Positions 10,668-22,029 of a stretch of 64,000 nucleotides of DNA are shown here, piece by piece; within the stretch, counting starts at the first letter, position 1, and every line of letters begins with the position of its first letter. The DNA lies in assembly GCA_950097015.1 (NCBI GenBank), contig CATNEN010000032.1:558001-622000 (forward strand), read 5' to 3'. Below the pieces are notes generated by a model. It was not told the DNA's origin and searched no databases. It worked only from the letters and a program-made list of their open reading frames with translations. The position numbers were made by a program, and so were the translations under genes. Source of the stretch: Macrostomum hystrix (lineage: Eukaryota; Platyhelminthes; Macrostomidae).

Positions 10668-11070
10668 CAGACACCTTCCTTCTGATATTCAGGTCTCAGA
10701 CACCTTCCTTCAGATATTCAGGTCTCAGACACCTTCCTTCAGATATTCAGGTCTCAGACACCTTCCTTCAGATATTCAGGTCTCAGACACCTTCCTTCAG
10801 ATATTCAGGTCTCAGACACCTTCCTTCAGATATTCAGGTCTCAGACACCTTCCTTCAGATATTCAGGTCTCAGACACGTTCCTTCAGATATTCAGGTCTC
10901 AGACACGTTCCTTCAGATATTCAGGTCTCAGACACGTTCCTTCAGATATTCAGGTCTCAGACACGTTCCTTCAGATATTCAGGTCTCAGACACCCTCCTT
11001 CAGATATTCAGGTCTCAGACACGTTCCTTCAGATATTCAGGTCTCAGACACCTTCCTTCAGAAATTCAGT
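10668..11070 (+). repeat. 29-bp tandem repeat, about 14 copies
   Basis: Unit core CCTTCAGATATTCAGGTCTC. A block of copies carries CACGTTC in place of CACCTTC. It lies just past the 3' end of the - strand sickle-tail-like gene. Confidence 0.97.
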
Positions 11071-11086
11071 TCGGAAGTTTTTTTGG

Positions 11087-11092
11087 TTTATT
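11087..11092 (-). terminator. Polyadenylation signal of the sickle-tail-like gene
   Basis: AATAAA on the - strand, 11 bp past the stop codon at 11104. This supports 11104-11691 as the last exon and implies a very short 3'UTR. Confidence 0.6.
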
Positions 11093-11103
11093 AGTCGATA
11101 TTT

Positions 11104-11155
11104 TTAGCAAGACTTCTGCTGCTGCTGCTGTTGCTGCTTCTGCTGCTGCTGCTGT

Positions 11156-11220
<65 letters not shown>

Positions 11221-11691
11221 ATCTCTTGAAGCCGTGGGTGCCGGCTGCAGCAGAGGTGTGTTAAACGGATTCTGCCTCTCCCAAACGACCATTGCGTCGC
11301 CAGTTCTCGGCCCCTCGGCCTGCTGACTGCCGGTGAAGTCCACGCCTCTGTACTTTATCTCGTCAGCTTCGTCGCTGAGCCGGCAGTTCAACTTGAGCGT
11401 CTCGGAACCGTCCTCCACTTTGACCAGATCGCTGAAGGCCACCTTGTGACTGGGCGATCTTTCGCAGGAGGCCGACTTGAGGCGACGCTGCTGCTGCTGA
11501 TGATGATGAAGCAACAGCTGCTGCAGCTGCTGCTGCTCTGCTGTTGCTGTCGTGACTGCAACGGCAGCAGCGGCGTCGGCTGAAGAATGACGCGCGCGAA
11601 ACGCTGAGCCGCCGTTTGAGTCGCATCGCAGTTGCTCAACTCTGGAGCCAATGGCGTGCTGGCTTAGACGGTTCGTCAGCGCTGCCAGCTC
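11104..11691 (-). CDS. Sickle-tail-like gene last exon (polyQ C-terminus)
   Basis: Acceptor CAACTCCAG then ELAALTNRLSQHAIGSRVEQ, LVKVEDGSETLKLNCRLSDE and AMVVWERQNPFNTPLLQPAP, followed by about 38 residues of near-pure Gln ending KSC and a stop. AATAAA follows 11 bp later. The frame also stays open upstream through the (ACTG)n array. Confidence 0.6.
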
Positions 11692-13550
11692 CTGGAGTTG
11701 AGGCAGATTGTGACTGACTGACTGACTGACTGACTGACTGACTGACTGACTGACTGACTGACTGACTGACTGACTGACTGACTGACTGACTGACTGACTG
11801 ACTGACTGACTGACTGACTGACTGACTGACTGACTGACTGACTGACTGACTGACTGACTGACTGACTGACTGACTGACTGACTGACTGACTGACTGACTG
11901 ACTGACTGACTGACTGACTGACTGACTGACTGACTGACTGACTGACTGACTGACTGACTGACTGACTGACTGACTGACTGACTGACTGACTGACTGACTG
12001 ACTGACTGACTGACTGACTGACTGACTGACTGACTGACTGACTGACTGACTGACTGACTGACTGACTGACTGACTGACTGACTGACTGACTGACTGACTG
12101 ACTGACTGACTGACTGACTGACTGACTGACTGACTGACTGACTGACTGACTGACTGACTGACTGACTGAGTGGACAAGCTGTTATTTACAGTAACGAATG
12201 AATTTGCAGTACCATCACTTGTGGATTTCTAGCTGTCTTCAGTTCCATCCTTGGCGTGGGTGACTTCTCTTTTTGACTAACTTGAGACTGCAGCTGCTGC
12301 TGCTGCTGTCTCGGAGTAAGATTGGTGCGATCCAGCTGTACCACATCCGTGTCATTTGACCTGCGGTTTGGAAATTTAAACTGTGAAAATTTTGGGAAAA
12401 AATATATAAGTAAATAATTTCTGATTGACAGGTTTAGCCCACCGCTTGGCCGCATGAATGGCCAGCTCCAAGGAGCGGCAGCGCCTCTGAGCGTCCGCCA
12501 GCGCCTGCCTCGCGGATCCCAGCAAACGGCCGTAGCTGTCCATCTGGGCCCGGCGTTGTTCCAGACGCTCCTCCACTGCCAGCTCGATCTCCGAGTGCAT
12601 CAGGGCTTCATGGCTGGCCAGCATGGTTTGGACAATCTTGACCCGCGCCACGGCGCTCTCGACCAAGTCTTTTGAGTCTGGCGGCTGTGTCTTGTCGGCG
12701 GCGAGTCCCGACTCGAGGTTGGCGAGCAGCGCGCCGATCTCTCGCTGCTGCTCGGTGAATTCCCTGTAGGCGTCCGACAGCGCGTCATCGTTGAGCGACT
12801 CGACGAATTTTGCATTGGACAGCTCGTTCACTCGCTTCTGCAGAAAAGTGCACTTTTATTAAGAGAACATCTGAACGCAGATTGGCTGCTACTTTATGGA
12901 GATTGGAGGATACGGGGCGCTTATTGGCTGCTTTCTTAGCTGAAGTTTGAACTTTCTGAACGTTGATTGGCTACTACTAAAACCGATGCTTCCAGCGGCT
13001 GCGCGCTGACTGGCTGACTACTACTTTATTTTTATTCTTAGCGTTGATTGGCTACAAAAAGCTTCTGGACGATGATTGGATAATGCGTAGTAAAATGTTT
13101 CTGACACCAGCGACTGCAAATTACTTATTCTAGCTCGGGTATCCATAGAGAAATTACACAGATCTCTCCAAGCGCACCTCAATGTCTACCCGAAAGGCGG
13201 CAAACTCGGCGCCTAGTCTAGCGGCGCTGATGCGCGTCTCCTCGGCGCCGACGCTGGCTGACAGGCGGCTGCGCGCCACCGCCTGCTGAAGTGCACGAAG
13301 GCCGCCAACCAGGCTGTGGTTGATAGTCGATGAGTGCAGTTGCTGCGGCACTGCTGTCTCTGTACTGGCTGCTGCTGAAGAGGCTGTTAAAAGTCGATAC
13401 AATTTTAATATAATTTGCCTAAAAGTCTGTTTCCCGCACAGATACTACTCACATCGAGTAGTTTTCGCCTCACCGCTCTTGGTGGAGAACGCGCTGTCCA
13501 AACTGCTCTCGCTAGGCGCATGGCAGCCACAATTAGCTGCTGCCACAGTT

Positions 13551-13591
<41 letters not shown>

Positions 13592-16500
13592 ATTCTGTGA
13601 AGCCTGAGGCCGGGGCCATGCTGATATTGTCGAGGGTCCCTGCAGCTGACGCTTTGGTGGCGGAGGTGGTGTCTGTTGCTGTCTATGGCCCAGCAACTGC
13701 AGGGACGATGATTCTCGACTGTCAGCTGAAAGATGAGAAGAATGTGTAAGCCCGCAAAGTATTGCTAAGATAAACACCGAGCAAGCTGAGGCAACCGGCA
13801 AGCCTATTGTCTGAATTCAATATTCCATTGTATCCAACTTGTTTGCTCAACCAGTCCATTGTACCCACCCCCTTACTGTGCTGTGTGCACTCTCGACTGC
13901 AGAGGAATATTGAGCCCAGCTGAGTGTGTACTCATGATTCTGAGATCGATTTTTGTGCTTATCTCTCTATATAGCAAAGTCTACAATCTCACACGCTGCC
14001 GCTGCGTCCTTCTTCGTCAAGCTTCATTTCCCAGACTCCCAGCAACAAGTGCCTGTCACTCCCTTACCCTTCGCCTGTCCCTCGCGGTCTGTTCGCTTTT
14101 GGTTAATTTGCAAAAAATGATTTCCTTTTCAGAGGTAGGGCGGCTAGTTGGTCCCATTTCCTCTTCTGAGCCTCCTCTGTCCGTGAATAAATACCTTCCC
14201 GGCATCCCCGCTCTGCCCTTTTATCCCGACATTCCCAGATCCCTTGTCGTCCGCTAGTTCGCAGTACTGCGGCGAGTGTAAAGTGGGTACGCGCCCACGA
14301 TATCACACAGCCCATGGGGGGCGGGCAGCGACGGCGTTCTGATTTTGTGAACTTTTTGTGCCTCTCTCGGCTATCCCTAACTGACGGGTGGGGCAGGGAA
14401 TCGAACCATTGTCCGCCCCCGTGGGGGGTGGGCCGGCCACGGGGCGTCAAAGCTCGCGTCAGCTGGCCCCTATAATCCCGCCGGCGCTGCTTAAATCCCA
14501 TTTTTACTATGAGAGGCTGGGGAGAAGTAGCCATCCATATAGGATTGGGCGGACAAGGATGGGAAAACCACGGGATATCGTGTGGGGATTGCCAAACTGG
14601 GTGGGGGGCATTTGGACCGATCCCCCGTCGCCTTGTGGGACAGTTTTTTTCGGACTTTTCCACTGCAGAATAGGCGCCCCAGGGCCTTCCAATCACACCA
14701 CGCCTAGATGGCTGGGGATTAGAATTCGCGGCGTTAAGCGCATCACAAAACTGGCAGACCCCACTTTCGGTGTCTTTCGCGAGTGAAAATTTAATCAGTT
14801 GCTTAAGAAGCCGTGTCTGCGCGCCAAGTACGCATCAACGGTACTTTTCCTCCCGAAGATAGGGGGACTGATCTAGGCTTTTTATTACTCAGTACTTTGT
14901 TGTGACTGGCAGCTAAATATTGGATATTTGTTCAAGATTAGGAGTTTGCATAAGAATATTTCTTACAAATTGAGGTTTCTGTGATCAGCGAATGAAGCAG
15001 CTGCTGCTGCTGCTGCGGCAGTGGCGGTAGCGGAGGGCAGGTGCAGGTGCACACAGCGGGGTAGGCATGCAGTCTGGGATCTGGCTGCGAGGATGCCATA
15101 AATGCAGCCGAGTCGTAGCTTCTTGAGCAGTCAAATTCCGATTGCGTTGTAGGTTCAACGATTTTGAGAATGCAATTCGGCCGGACATCGCTGCGGAGTT
15201 GTGGGCGGGCGGTGTAGCTGGGCGTTGTGACGATTGCAATTTAGATTGGGGGAGTGACACCTGAATAATGGAGTGAGAGACACCTGAATAATGGAATGAG
15301 AGACACCTGAATAATGGAGTGAGAGACACCTGAATAATGGAGTGAGAGACACCTGAATAATGGAATGAGAGACACCTGAATAATGGAGGGAGTGACACCT
15401 GAATAATGGAGGGAGAGACACCTGAATAATGGAGTGAGAGACACCTGAATAATGGAGTGAGAGACACCTGAATAATGGAGGGAGAGACACCTGAATAATG
15501 GAGGGAGTGACACCTGAATAATGGAGGGAGTGACACCTGAATAATGGAGTGAGAGACACCTAAATAATGGACGGAGTGACACCTGAATAATGGAGTGAGA
15601 GACACCTGAATAATGGAGGGAGTGACACCTGAATAATGGAGGGAGTGACACCTGAATAATGGAGGGAGTGACACCTGAATAATGGAGGGAGTGACACCTG
15701 AATAATGGAGTGAGAGACACCTGTATAATGGAGGGAGTGACACCTGAATAATGGAGGGAGTGACACCTGAATAATGGAGTGAGAGACACCTGAATAATGG
15801 AGTGAGAGACACCTGAATAATGGAGTGAGAGACACCTGAATAATGGAGTGAGAGACACCTGAATAATGGAGGGAGTGACACCTGAATAATGGAAGGAGAG
15901 ACACCTGAATAATGGAGTGAGAGACACCTGAATAATGGAAGGAGAGACACTTGAATAATGGAGTGAGAGACACCTGAATAATGGAGGGAGTGACACCTGA
16001 ACAATGGAGTGAGTGACACCTGAATAATGGAGTGAGAGACACCTGAATAATGGAGGGAGTGACACCTGAATAATGGAGGGAGTGACACCTGAATAATGGA
16101 GTGAGAGACACCTGAATAATGGAGTGAGAGACACCTGAATAATGGAGTGAGAGACACCTGAATAATGGAGGGAGTGACACCTGAATAATGGAGGGAGTGA
16201 CACCTGAATAATGGAGTGAGAGACACCTGAATAATGGAGTGAGAGACACCTGAATAATGGAGTGAGAGACACCTGAATAATGGAGGGAGTGACACCTGAA
16301 TAATGGAAGGAGAGACACTTGAATAATGGAGGGAGTGACACCTGAATAATGGAAGGAGAGACACTTGAATAATGGAGTGAGAGACACCTGAATAATGGAG
16401 TGAGAGACACCTGAATAATGGAAGGAGTGACACCTGAATAATGGAAGGAGAGACACTTGAATAATGGAGGGAGTGACACCTGAATAATGGAGGGAGTGAC

Positions 16501-19500
16501 ACCTGAATAATGGAGTGAGAGACACCTGAATAATGGAAGGAGAGACACTTGAATAATGGAGGGAGTGACACCTGAATCGTGTAGTGACGCCTGAAAAATG
16601 GAGGGACGCCTGAAAAATGGAGGGAGTGACACCTGAATAATGAAGTGAGAGACACCTGAATAATGGAGTGAGAGACACCTGAATAATGGAGGGAGTGACA
16701 CCTGAATAATGGAGGGAGTGACACCTGAATAATGGAGTGAGAGACACCTGAATAATGGAGGGAGTGACACCTGAATAATGGAGTGAGAGACACCTGAATA
16801 ATGGAGTGAGAGACACCTGAATATTGGAGGGAGTGACACCTGAATAATGGAAGGAGAGACACTTGAATAATGGAGGGAGTGACACCTGAATAATGGAAGG
16901 AGAGACACTTGAATAATGGAGTGAGAGACACCTGAATAATGGAGTGAGAGACACCTGAATAATGGAAGGAGTGACACCTGAATAATGGAAGGAGAGACAC
17001 TTGAATAATGGAGGGAGTGACACCTGAATAATGGAGGGAGTGACACCTGAATAATGGAGTGAGAGACACCTGAATAATGGAAGGAGAGACACTTGAATAA
17101 TGGAGGGAGTGACACCTGAATCGTGTAGTGACGCCTGAAAAATGGAGGGACGCCTGAAAAATGGAGGGAGTGACACCTGAATAATGGAGTGAGAGACACC
17201 TGAATAATGGAGTGAGAGACACCTGAATAATGGAGGGAGTGACACCTGAATAATGGAGGGAGTGACACCTGAATAATGGAGTGAGAGACACCTGAATAAT
17301 GGAGGGAGTGACACCTGAATAATGGAGTGAGAGACACCTGAATAATGGAGTGAGAGACACCTGAATAATGGAGGGAGTGACACCTGAATAATGGAAGGAG
17401 AGACACTTGAATAATGGAGGGAGTGACACCTGAATAATGGAGGGAGTGACACCTGAATAATGGAGGGAGTGACACCCGAATAATGGAAGGAGAGACACCT
17501 GAATAATGGAGGGAGTGACACCTGAATAATGGAGGAAGTAACACCTGAATAATGGAGTGAGAGACACCTGAATAATGGAGGGAGTGACACCTGAATAATG
17601 GAGTGAGAGACACCTGAATAATGGAGTGAGAGACACCTGAATAATGGAGGGAGTGACACCTGAATAATGGAAGGAGAGACACTTGAATAATGGAGTGAGA
17701 GACACCTGAATAATGGAGTGAGAGACACCTGAATAATGGAGGGAGTGACACCTGAATAATGGAGGGAGTGACACCTGAATAATGGAGTGAGAGACACCTG
17801 AATAATGGAAGGAGAGACACTTGAATAATGGAGGGAGTGACACCTGAATCGTGTAGTGACGCCTGAAAAATGGAGGGACGCCTGAAAAATGGAGGGAGTG
17901 ACACCTGAATAATGGAGTGAGAGACACCTGAATAATGGAGTGAGAGACACCTGAATAATGGAGGGAGTGACACCTGAATAATGGAGGGAGTGACACCTGA
18001 ATAATGGAGTGAGAGACACCTGAATAATGGAGGGAGTGACACCTGAATAATGGAGTGAGAGACACCTGAATAATGGAGTGAGAGACACCTGAATAATGGA
18101 GGGAGTGACACCTGAATAATGGAAGGAGAGACACTTGAATAATGGAGGGAGTGACACCTGAATAATGGAAGGAGAGACACTTGAATAATGGAGTGAGAGA
18201 CACCTGAATAATGGAGTGAGAGACACCTGAATAATGGAAGGAGTGACACCTGAATAATGGAAGGAGAGACACTTGAATAATGGAGGGAGTGACACCTGAA
18301 TAATGGAGGGAGTGACACCTGAATAATGGAGTGAGAGACACCTGAATAATGGAAGGAGAGACACTTGAATAATGGAGGGAGTGACACCTGAATCGTGTAG
18401 TGACGCCTGAAAAATGGAGGGACGCCTGAAAAATGGAGGGAGTGACACCTGAATAATGGAGTGAGAGACACCTGAATAATGGAGTGAGAGACACCTGAAT
18501 AATGGAGGGAGTGACACCTGAATAATGGAGGGAGTGACACCTGAATAATGGAGTGAGAGACACCTGAATAATGGAGGGAGTGACACCTGAATAATGGAGT
18601 GAGAGACACCTGAATAATGGAGTGAGAGACACCTGAATAATGGAGGGAGTGACACCTGAATAATGGAAGGAGAGACACTTGAATAATGGAGTGAGAGACA
18701 CCTGAATAATGGAGGGAGTGACACCTGAATAATGGAGTGAGAGACACCTGAATAATGGAGTGAGAGACACCTGAATAATGGAGGGAGTGACACCTGAATA
18801 ATGGAAGGAGAGACACCTGAATAATGGAGGGAGTGACACCTGAATAATGGAGGGAGTGACACCTGAATAATGGAGGAAGTAACACCTGAATCGTGTAGTG
18901 ACGCCTGAAAAACGGAGGGACATCTGAAAAATGAAGGGACACCTGGTGCCCATTTTACAGATGGGTGAAATGAAGCACTAGAGAATTAAGTGTCTTAATC
19001 AGGGACAAAAATTGTTTCCATTTTGGACTGAGACTCGAGCTCCCGACCTCTCTCAGTCAGAAGTTCAAAGCTCCCCTTTAGGTGGGCTGGGCGGGTAATA
19101 TCGAGTTGTATTCACGCCGCTTCGCTCACAGAATCGATTTCGCCGTCATCTCTTTCATAAATTATTAATTAAAGCAATGCAGAGCTACCGCCCTCACCGG
19201 ATGTCCTCCAATTCGTAGAACACCTCCCGACAGAGCTTGTCCTGAATGTACACCCGCCGCTGGGCGTTCTCGGCGAACCACTGGGCGGCGTCGCCGGCTG
19301 GAATCCACTGGGGAAACGCCCGGCCGAACAGCGCCTTGACCGAGTCCACCGAGGCTAGCTTGGCCGGCAGCTGCACCCGCTTGACATTATCGCGAAAGAT
19401 TAGAAAGACCGGGCCTGCCATGGATTGCAGGATCAGAGGGAGAGGGGATGGCTCTGGGGCATCAATCAAACTCAGCTGCCGCTAGCGAGATATCGAGAAA

Positions 19501-20788
19501 AAAAACTGTGTAGATCGAATATCAATTTTCAGAGGGAGCTGTCCCTATTTTTAGACTTCTTCATGGATGTCCATGGACTGGGCACAATACCCACACCCAA
19601 AACTCATATTTTTGTCAGTCGGAAGCTACAATATTTAAATCCAATTAACAATCGGCGATTTTCGCCCACCAATCGAAGCCGCCTTAGAGTTCTTGTTTCG
19701 TCGAATGGCAAACAGGCTCAGGCCGGAGCTGCTCTTGCCAGGCTTGACTGTCGAAGACTTGCTGGCCGGCTGCAGCTCGTTTACATTGCCTAGACTGGCT
19801 GCGCTGGCCAGTTCCGCATTGACGCAGTAGAGATAGCGGCTGTCCGGCGCGCCCTGCTTGGTATTTTATTTCCGGAATTAGTTTTTTCAGTAACGACATT
19901 CGGAGCAACAGCAAGTACCACTAGAAGAAGAAGGACGGGACACTTAGTTTCTTGGAAAAAAAATTAAGGCTGTTTTTCTCGGAAAAATGCACTAGTGAGA
20001 TAGGAACCTTTCACGTACGCATTTCCTATTAATATGTTGATAACTTTTCATGAAAAGCAGATCAAATGCCGTTCTTTTAATATATCTCGCAAAACATGTT
20101 ACTTCAACAAGTTTTAGAAAGCTTCATTGATGAATAATTGATTTTCATTATATTTTTGCTTACTTTATATGCAGCACAATAGCCAGTCAATCTATTCTCG
20201 TGACTAACTCAATTTTACAGTCTTTATATAGTCTTCACATATTTCCTTACACTATAGTTCCTATAATAGTATGTTCCTTTTCGTATTAAGCTCCTAAAGA
20301 TGGGATAGTATAAAAATAACTGTACAGTGTCCGTTGTACAGTGCCTATTTGAAATTATCTGCTGTACAATTTCCAAAGTGCAACACAAAAAGTACATAAT
20401 ATTGAAGTACATAATACACTTTTGTACCGTATCTAAAGTACATAACTTAAAGTGCAGTGTCTGTTGTGCGCTAGTCTCTGGCCAAATCCATAGTATGTTA
20501 TCTCTTGCATAGAAACAAATTTGTGTTTACCCGAGATCTCTGATTAGCATAGCTACTCAACAGCGGACTGGCCGGAGTGCTGTTCACACTGCCCCCGCCG
20601 CCTCCGATGGCTGCCAGTCTCTCGCGCCATCCGCCACCGCCGCCGCTGCCGCCGAAGCTCGCGAATCCGGCAGCGTCCTCCGAAGTGACGGAGCCCGATC
20701 TGGCGTGTCTGTTGGCAACAGCCGCACCTGCTAGAGCTGCCGCGGCTGTCATAGTCAGCTGCCCGGAGCCCGGTCGGCTCTGCGGCTC
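11104..20788 (-). CDS. Sickle tail / p140Cap (SRCIN1)-like protein, 9 exons, 5' incomplete
   Basis: Exons, 5' to 3' on the - strand: 20788-20531, 19853-19670, 19414-19198, 15190-14967, 13725-13453, 13383-13160, 12837-12443, 12360-12219 and 11691-11104. All eight junctions have GT-AG ends and matching phase. Together they give 834 codons plus stop with no internal stop. The diagnostic part is residues 149-235: VFLIFRDNVKRVQLP, a SVDSVKALFGRAFPQ stretch, VYIQDKLCREVFYELEDIR and, across the next junction, DVRPNCILKI. This is the pattern of the AIP3-like N-terminal domain of sickle tail and SRCIN1, actin/Src-linked scaffolds. Residues about 387-600 are predicted coiled coil (heptad-rich, E/Q/R/L), and the C-terminus is polyQ. 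The product is inferred to be a cytoskeletal scaffold. The start codon is not located; an upstream exon may be 33064-32938. The donor choices at 13160 and 12219 are the weakest. Confidence 0.62.
11711..12169. repeat. (ACTG)n microsatellite, about 114 perfect copies
   Basis: About 458 bp of uninterrupted tetranucleotide. It lies in the last intron of the sickle-tail-like gene, ending about 20 bp before the last exon on the - strand. Read on the - strand it is open as Ser-Val-Ser-Gln repeats. Confidence 0.98.
12219..12360 (-). CDS. Sickle-tail-like gene exon
   Basis: Acceptor AACCGCAG, 47 codons from SNDTDVVQLDRTNLTPR to TARNPQ. The donor is taken as CAA|GTGATG; ATG|GTACTG six bases on also keeps phase 0. 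Confidence 0.5.
12443..12837 (-). CDS. Sickle-tail-like gene exon, central coiled coil
   Basis: Acceptor TTCTGCAG, donor CG|GTGGGC. 131 codons, strongly helical and charged (YREFTEQQREIGALLANLE, VKIVQTMLASHEALMHSEIE, EERLEQRRAQMDSYGRLL). No low complexity. Confidence 0.7.
13160..13383 (-). CDS. Sickle-tail-like gene exon starting the coiled coil
   Basis: Acceptor TTTTAACAG. Frame INHSLVGGLRALQQAVARSR, then ARLGAEFAAFRVDIEVRLE, which is heptad-like. The donor at TCT|GTGTAA is weak; in-frame alternatives at GAG|GTGCGC and CGG|GTAGAC would shorten it by 15 or 30 bp while keeping phase 0. Confidence 0.55.
13453..13725 (-). CDS. Sickle-tail-like gene exon with Pro-rich and polyQ segments
   Basis: Acceptor ATCTTTCAG, donor GTGAGT. 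Encodes ESSSLQLLGHRQQQTPPPPPK (possible SH3-binding proline run), a pure CAG tract for about 13 Gln, and SESSLDSAFSTKSGEAKTTR. Confidence 0.65.
13726..14966 (-). other. Intron of the sickle-tail-like gene
   Basis: 1.2 kb without a recognised exon; flanking exon phases match without one. On the - strand a B-box-like GGTTCGATTCC occurs near 14396-14406, so a degraded tRNA-derived SINE is possible, but no convincing A box is seen. Confidence 0.45.
14967..15190 (-). CDS. Sickle-tail-like gene exon finishing the AIP3-like domain
   Basis: Acceptor CTCCGCAG, donor GTAAGA. The first base completes Arg, giving IRDVRPNCILKIVEP, then a Pro/Cys-rich segment and Q5. The preceding intron is 4.0 kb, almost all of it the 23-bp array. 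Confidence 0.7.
15249..18945 (-). repeat. 3.7-kb array of a 23-bp repeat with 1272-bp higher-order period
   Basis: Unit core GACACCTGAATAATGGAG followed by GGAGT or TGAGA; about 160 copies with three main variants. A marker variant containing TCGTGTAGTGACGCC occurs at 16577, 17121, 17849, 18393 and 18891. Spacings are 544, 728, 544 and 498, that is a 1272-bp superunit (544+728) repeated. It lies in the 4.0-kb intron of the sickle-tail-like gene. All three - strand frames are open for over 1000 codons only because the unit has no stops. Confidence 0.97.
18946..19100 (-). mobile_element. Degraded tRNA-derived SINE, CORE-like, at the end of the 23-bp array
   Basis: The - strand carries a B-box-like GAGCTCGAGTCTC, then GACACTTAATTCTC, then TGCTTCATTTCACCC and CATCTGTAAAATGGGCACC. 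The block is collinear with the better preserved copy at 24.69-24.99 kb. The 23-bp array begins directly at its 3' end. Confidence 0.6.
19198..19414 (-). CDS. Sickle-tail-like gene exon encoding the core of the AIP3-like domain
   Basis: Acceptor ATGGCAG, donor CG|GTGAGG. Encodes PVFLIFRDNVKRVQLPAKL through VFYELEDI plus two bases of the following Arg. This exon carries the family identification. Confidence 0.75.
19670..19853 (-). CDS. Sickle-tail-like gene exon (Ser/Lys-rich linker before the AIP3-like domain)
   Basis: Acceptor CCAAGCAG; frame GAPDSRYLYCVNAELAS, then a Ser/Lys-rich stretch ending IRRNKNSKAASI. Donor G|GTGGGC leaves one base, which the next exon completes to Gly. Confidence 0.6.
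19854..20530 (-). other. Intron of the sickle-tail-like gene
   Basis: AT-rich. Contains several short GTACAGTGTCTGTTGTGC-like and AAGTACATAATA direct repeats between 20320 and 20470. No exon seen. Confidence 0.5.
20531..20788 (-). CDS. Sickle-tail-like gene, most 5' linked exon (phase 0-0)
   Basis: 86 codons between GTTCAG and GGTAAAC. Low-complexity Ala/Gly/Ser-rich sequence (EPQSRPGSGQLTM, ARSGSVTSEDAAGFASFGG), likely disordered and phosphorylatable. Confidence 0.55.
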
Positions 20789-20942
20789 CTGAACGATGTT
20801 GGCGTTGAAATGATTACAAACATTAGACTTGTGACTGCATTGAAGTAATTTAGGACAGGTGATGATATCAAAATACTGTAAGCTACATTTTTTTAAATCA
20901 ATACTTCGTTTAAAGTTTTGACTGTTTCTGGACCATTACATA

Positions 20943-21292
20943 ATAAATAATAATAACTGCAGGAGGGCTGCGGGCAATGGTACATCCTTTGGTGACAGTG
21001 AACCCGCAGCTAGCCAGGAGGCAATTCTGCCCATTCCGCTGACTCTTGAGCACACGCGCACACAGATGCCGTACGCAGGCATACGCTCACACAGGTATGT
21101 ACATCTGCCCTGACTTTCTCATCATCAGGCAGTGTACACTTTCACTGTGCCTTGGAGGTTTGCCCTCATGGGCGTAAATTGTTCGGTGAATTCCCAAGCC
21201 TTCTCTCCGCGGCTGCGCCCCAAACGCCGCGGAATCGAGCTCAGGGACCTTGGTGCGAGAGGCAAACGCGTTAACCGCTCTTCCACTCACCA
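20943..21292 (-). mobile_element. Second tRNA-derived SINE family
   Basis: On the - strand the head reads GAGCGGTTAACGCG (A-box-like) and about 30 bp later GAGCTCGATTCCGCGG (B-box-like). About 200 bp of unrelated body follows, then a TTATTATTATTTATTATG tail near 20945. The body shares no obvious block with the CORE-like SINE except ACAATTT near the head. Length about 350 bp. Confidence 0.5.
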
Positions 21293-21299
21293 CCCAGAT

Positions 21300-22020
21300 T
21301 ATTTCAAATGCATTGAAATATATAAATGTAGAGAATAAGATGTACTTCTGCCGAGGCCCATTTCAAAATAGACAGGCAATTTTTATTTATCTTAAGCAAC
21401 AATGGCTAGCTTGAGCTTCTAATCTCTGTGTACATTGGTGCGCTTTCATCGTGATGACAACTTCCAAGACTTTTAACATCGCCTGTCTAAGCCCTGTATT
21501 CATGATATTGTTTGACTGAGCAGAGCAAACCAGAGTTACGTTAGTCGTGCTTGCATTGTGGCGCTTGCCCTCCCACCCTGAGTAATTCCTGTTCTCTACA
21601 TAAGTGAGTAGGATGAGGAATGAATCTTCTTATTCAACGCGGCTGATCCCATTGTATTTGTCGCAAAGCGGCTTTTGCATGCATGCATACATATGGTTGA
21701 GTAGCTCAAGTGTGAATGGAGCTGCCGGTTGCTTAGGCCCTCCTCCGCTGCTAAGTGGAAGCCCTGCTAGAAGAAATAAAAGAAGAATAGGCAAGAACTG
21801 TGATTAGCTCACTTCGCTGCCGCTGCTTGTCGGTCTAACTGTTATAAATTTGATATGTCAGGTAAAAACTATTACAATCATTTGAGCCCGCTGCAGTGTT
21901 CCATACTTCAGTTGGAGCACTTTTTAATGGTGAATTATTGTGATTCTTGCGGGCTAGAGTAATGACTTATTCTAAAAATAACCTCCATGTTATTATGACT
22001 CCTACTATTTTCAAACTACG
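21300..22020. other. Non-coding stretch
   Basis: Nothing recognised apart from a GCATGCATGCATAC microsatellite fragment near 21679. Confidence 0.5.
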
Positions 22021-22029
22021 TGCAATCTA

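Noticed and set aside
14103-14786. Open frames of about 130-200 codons on both strands
   Set aside because: Inside an intron of the sickle-tail-like gene; the flanking exon phases match without them and no motif is present.
14985-18953. Open frame of 1322 codons on the - strand (and two more over 1000 codons in the other frames)
   Set aside because: Produced by a 23-bp repeat without stop codons; three frames encode the same repeat in rotation. The true exon at its end (14967-15190) uses a different frame near the edge.
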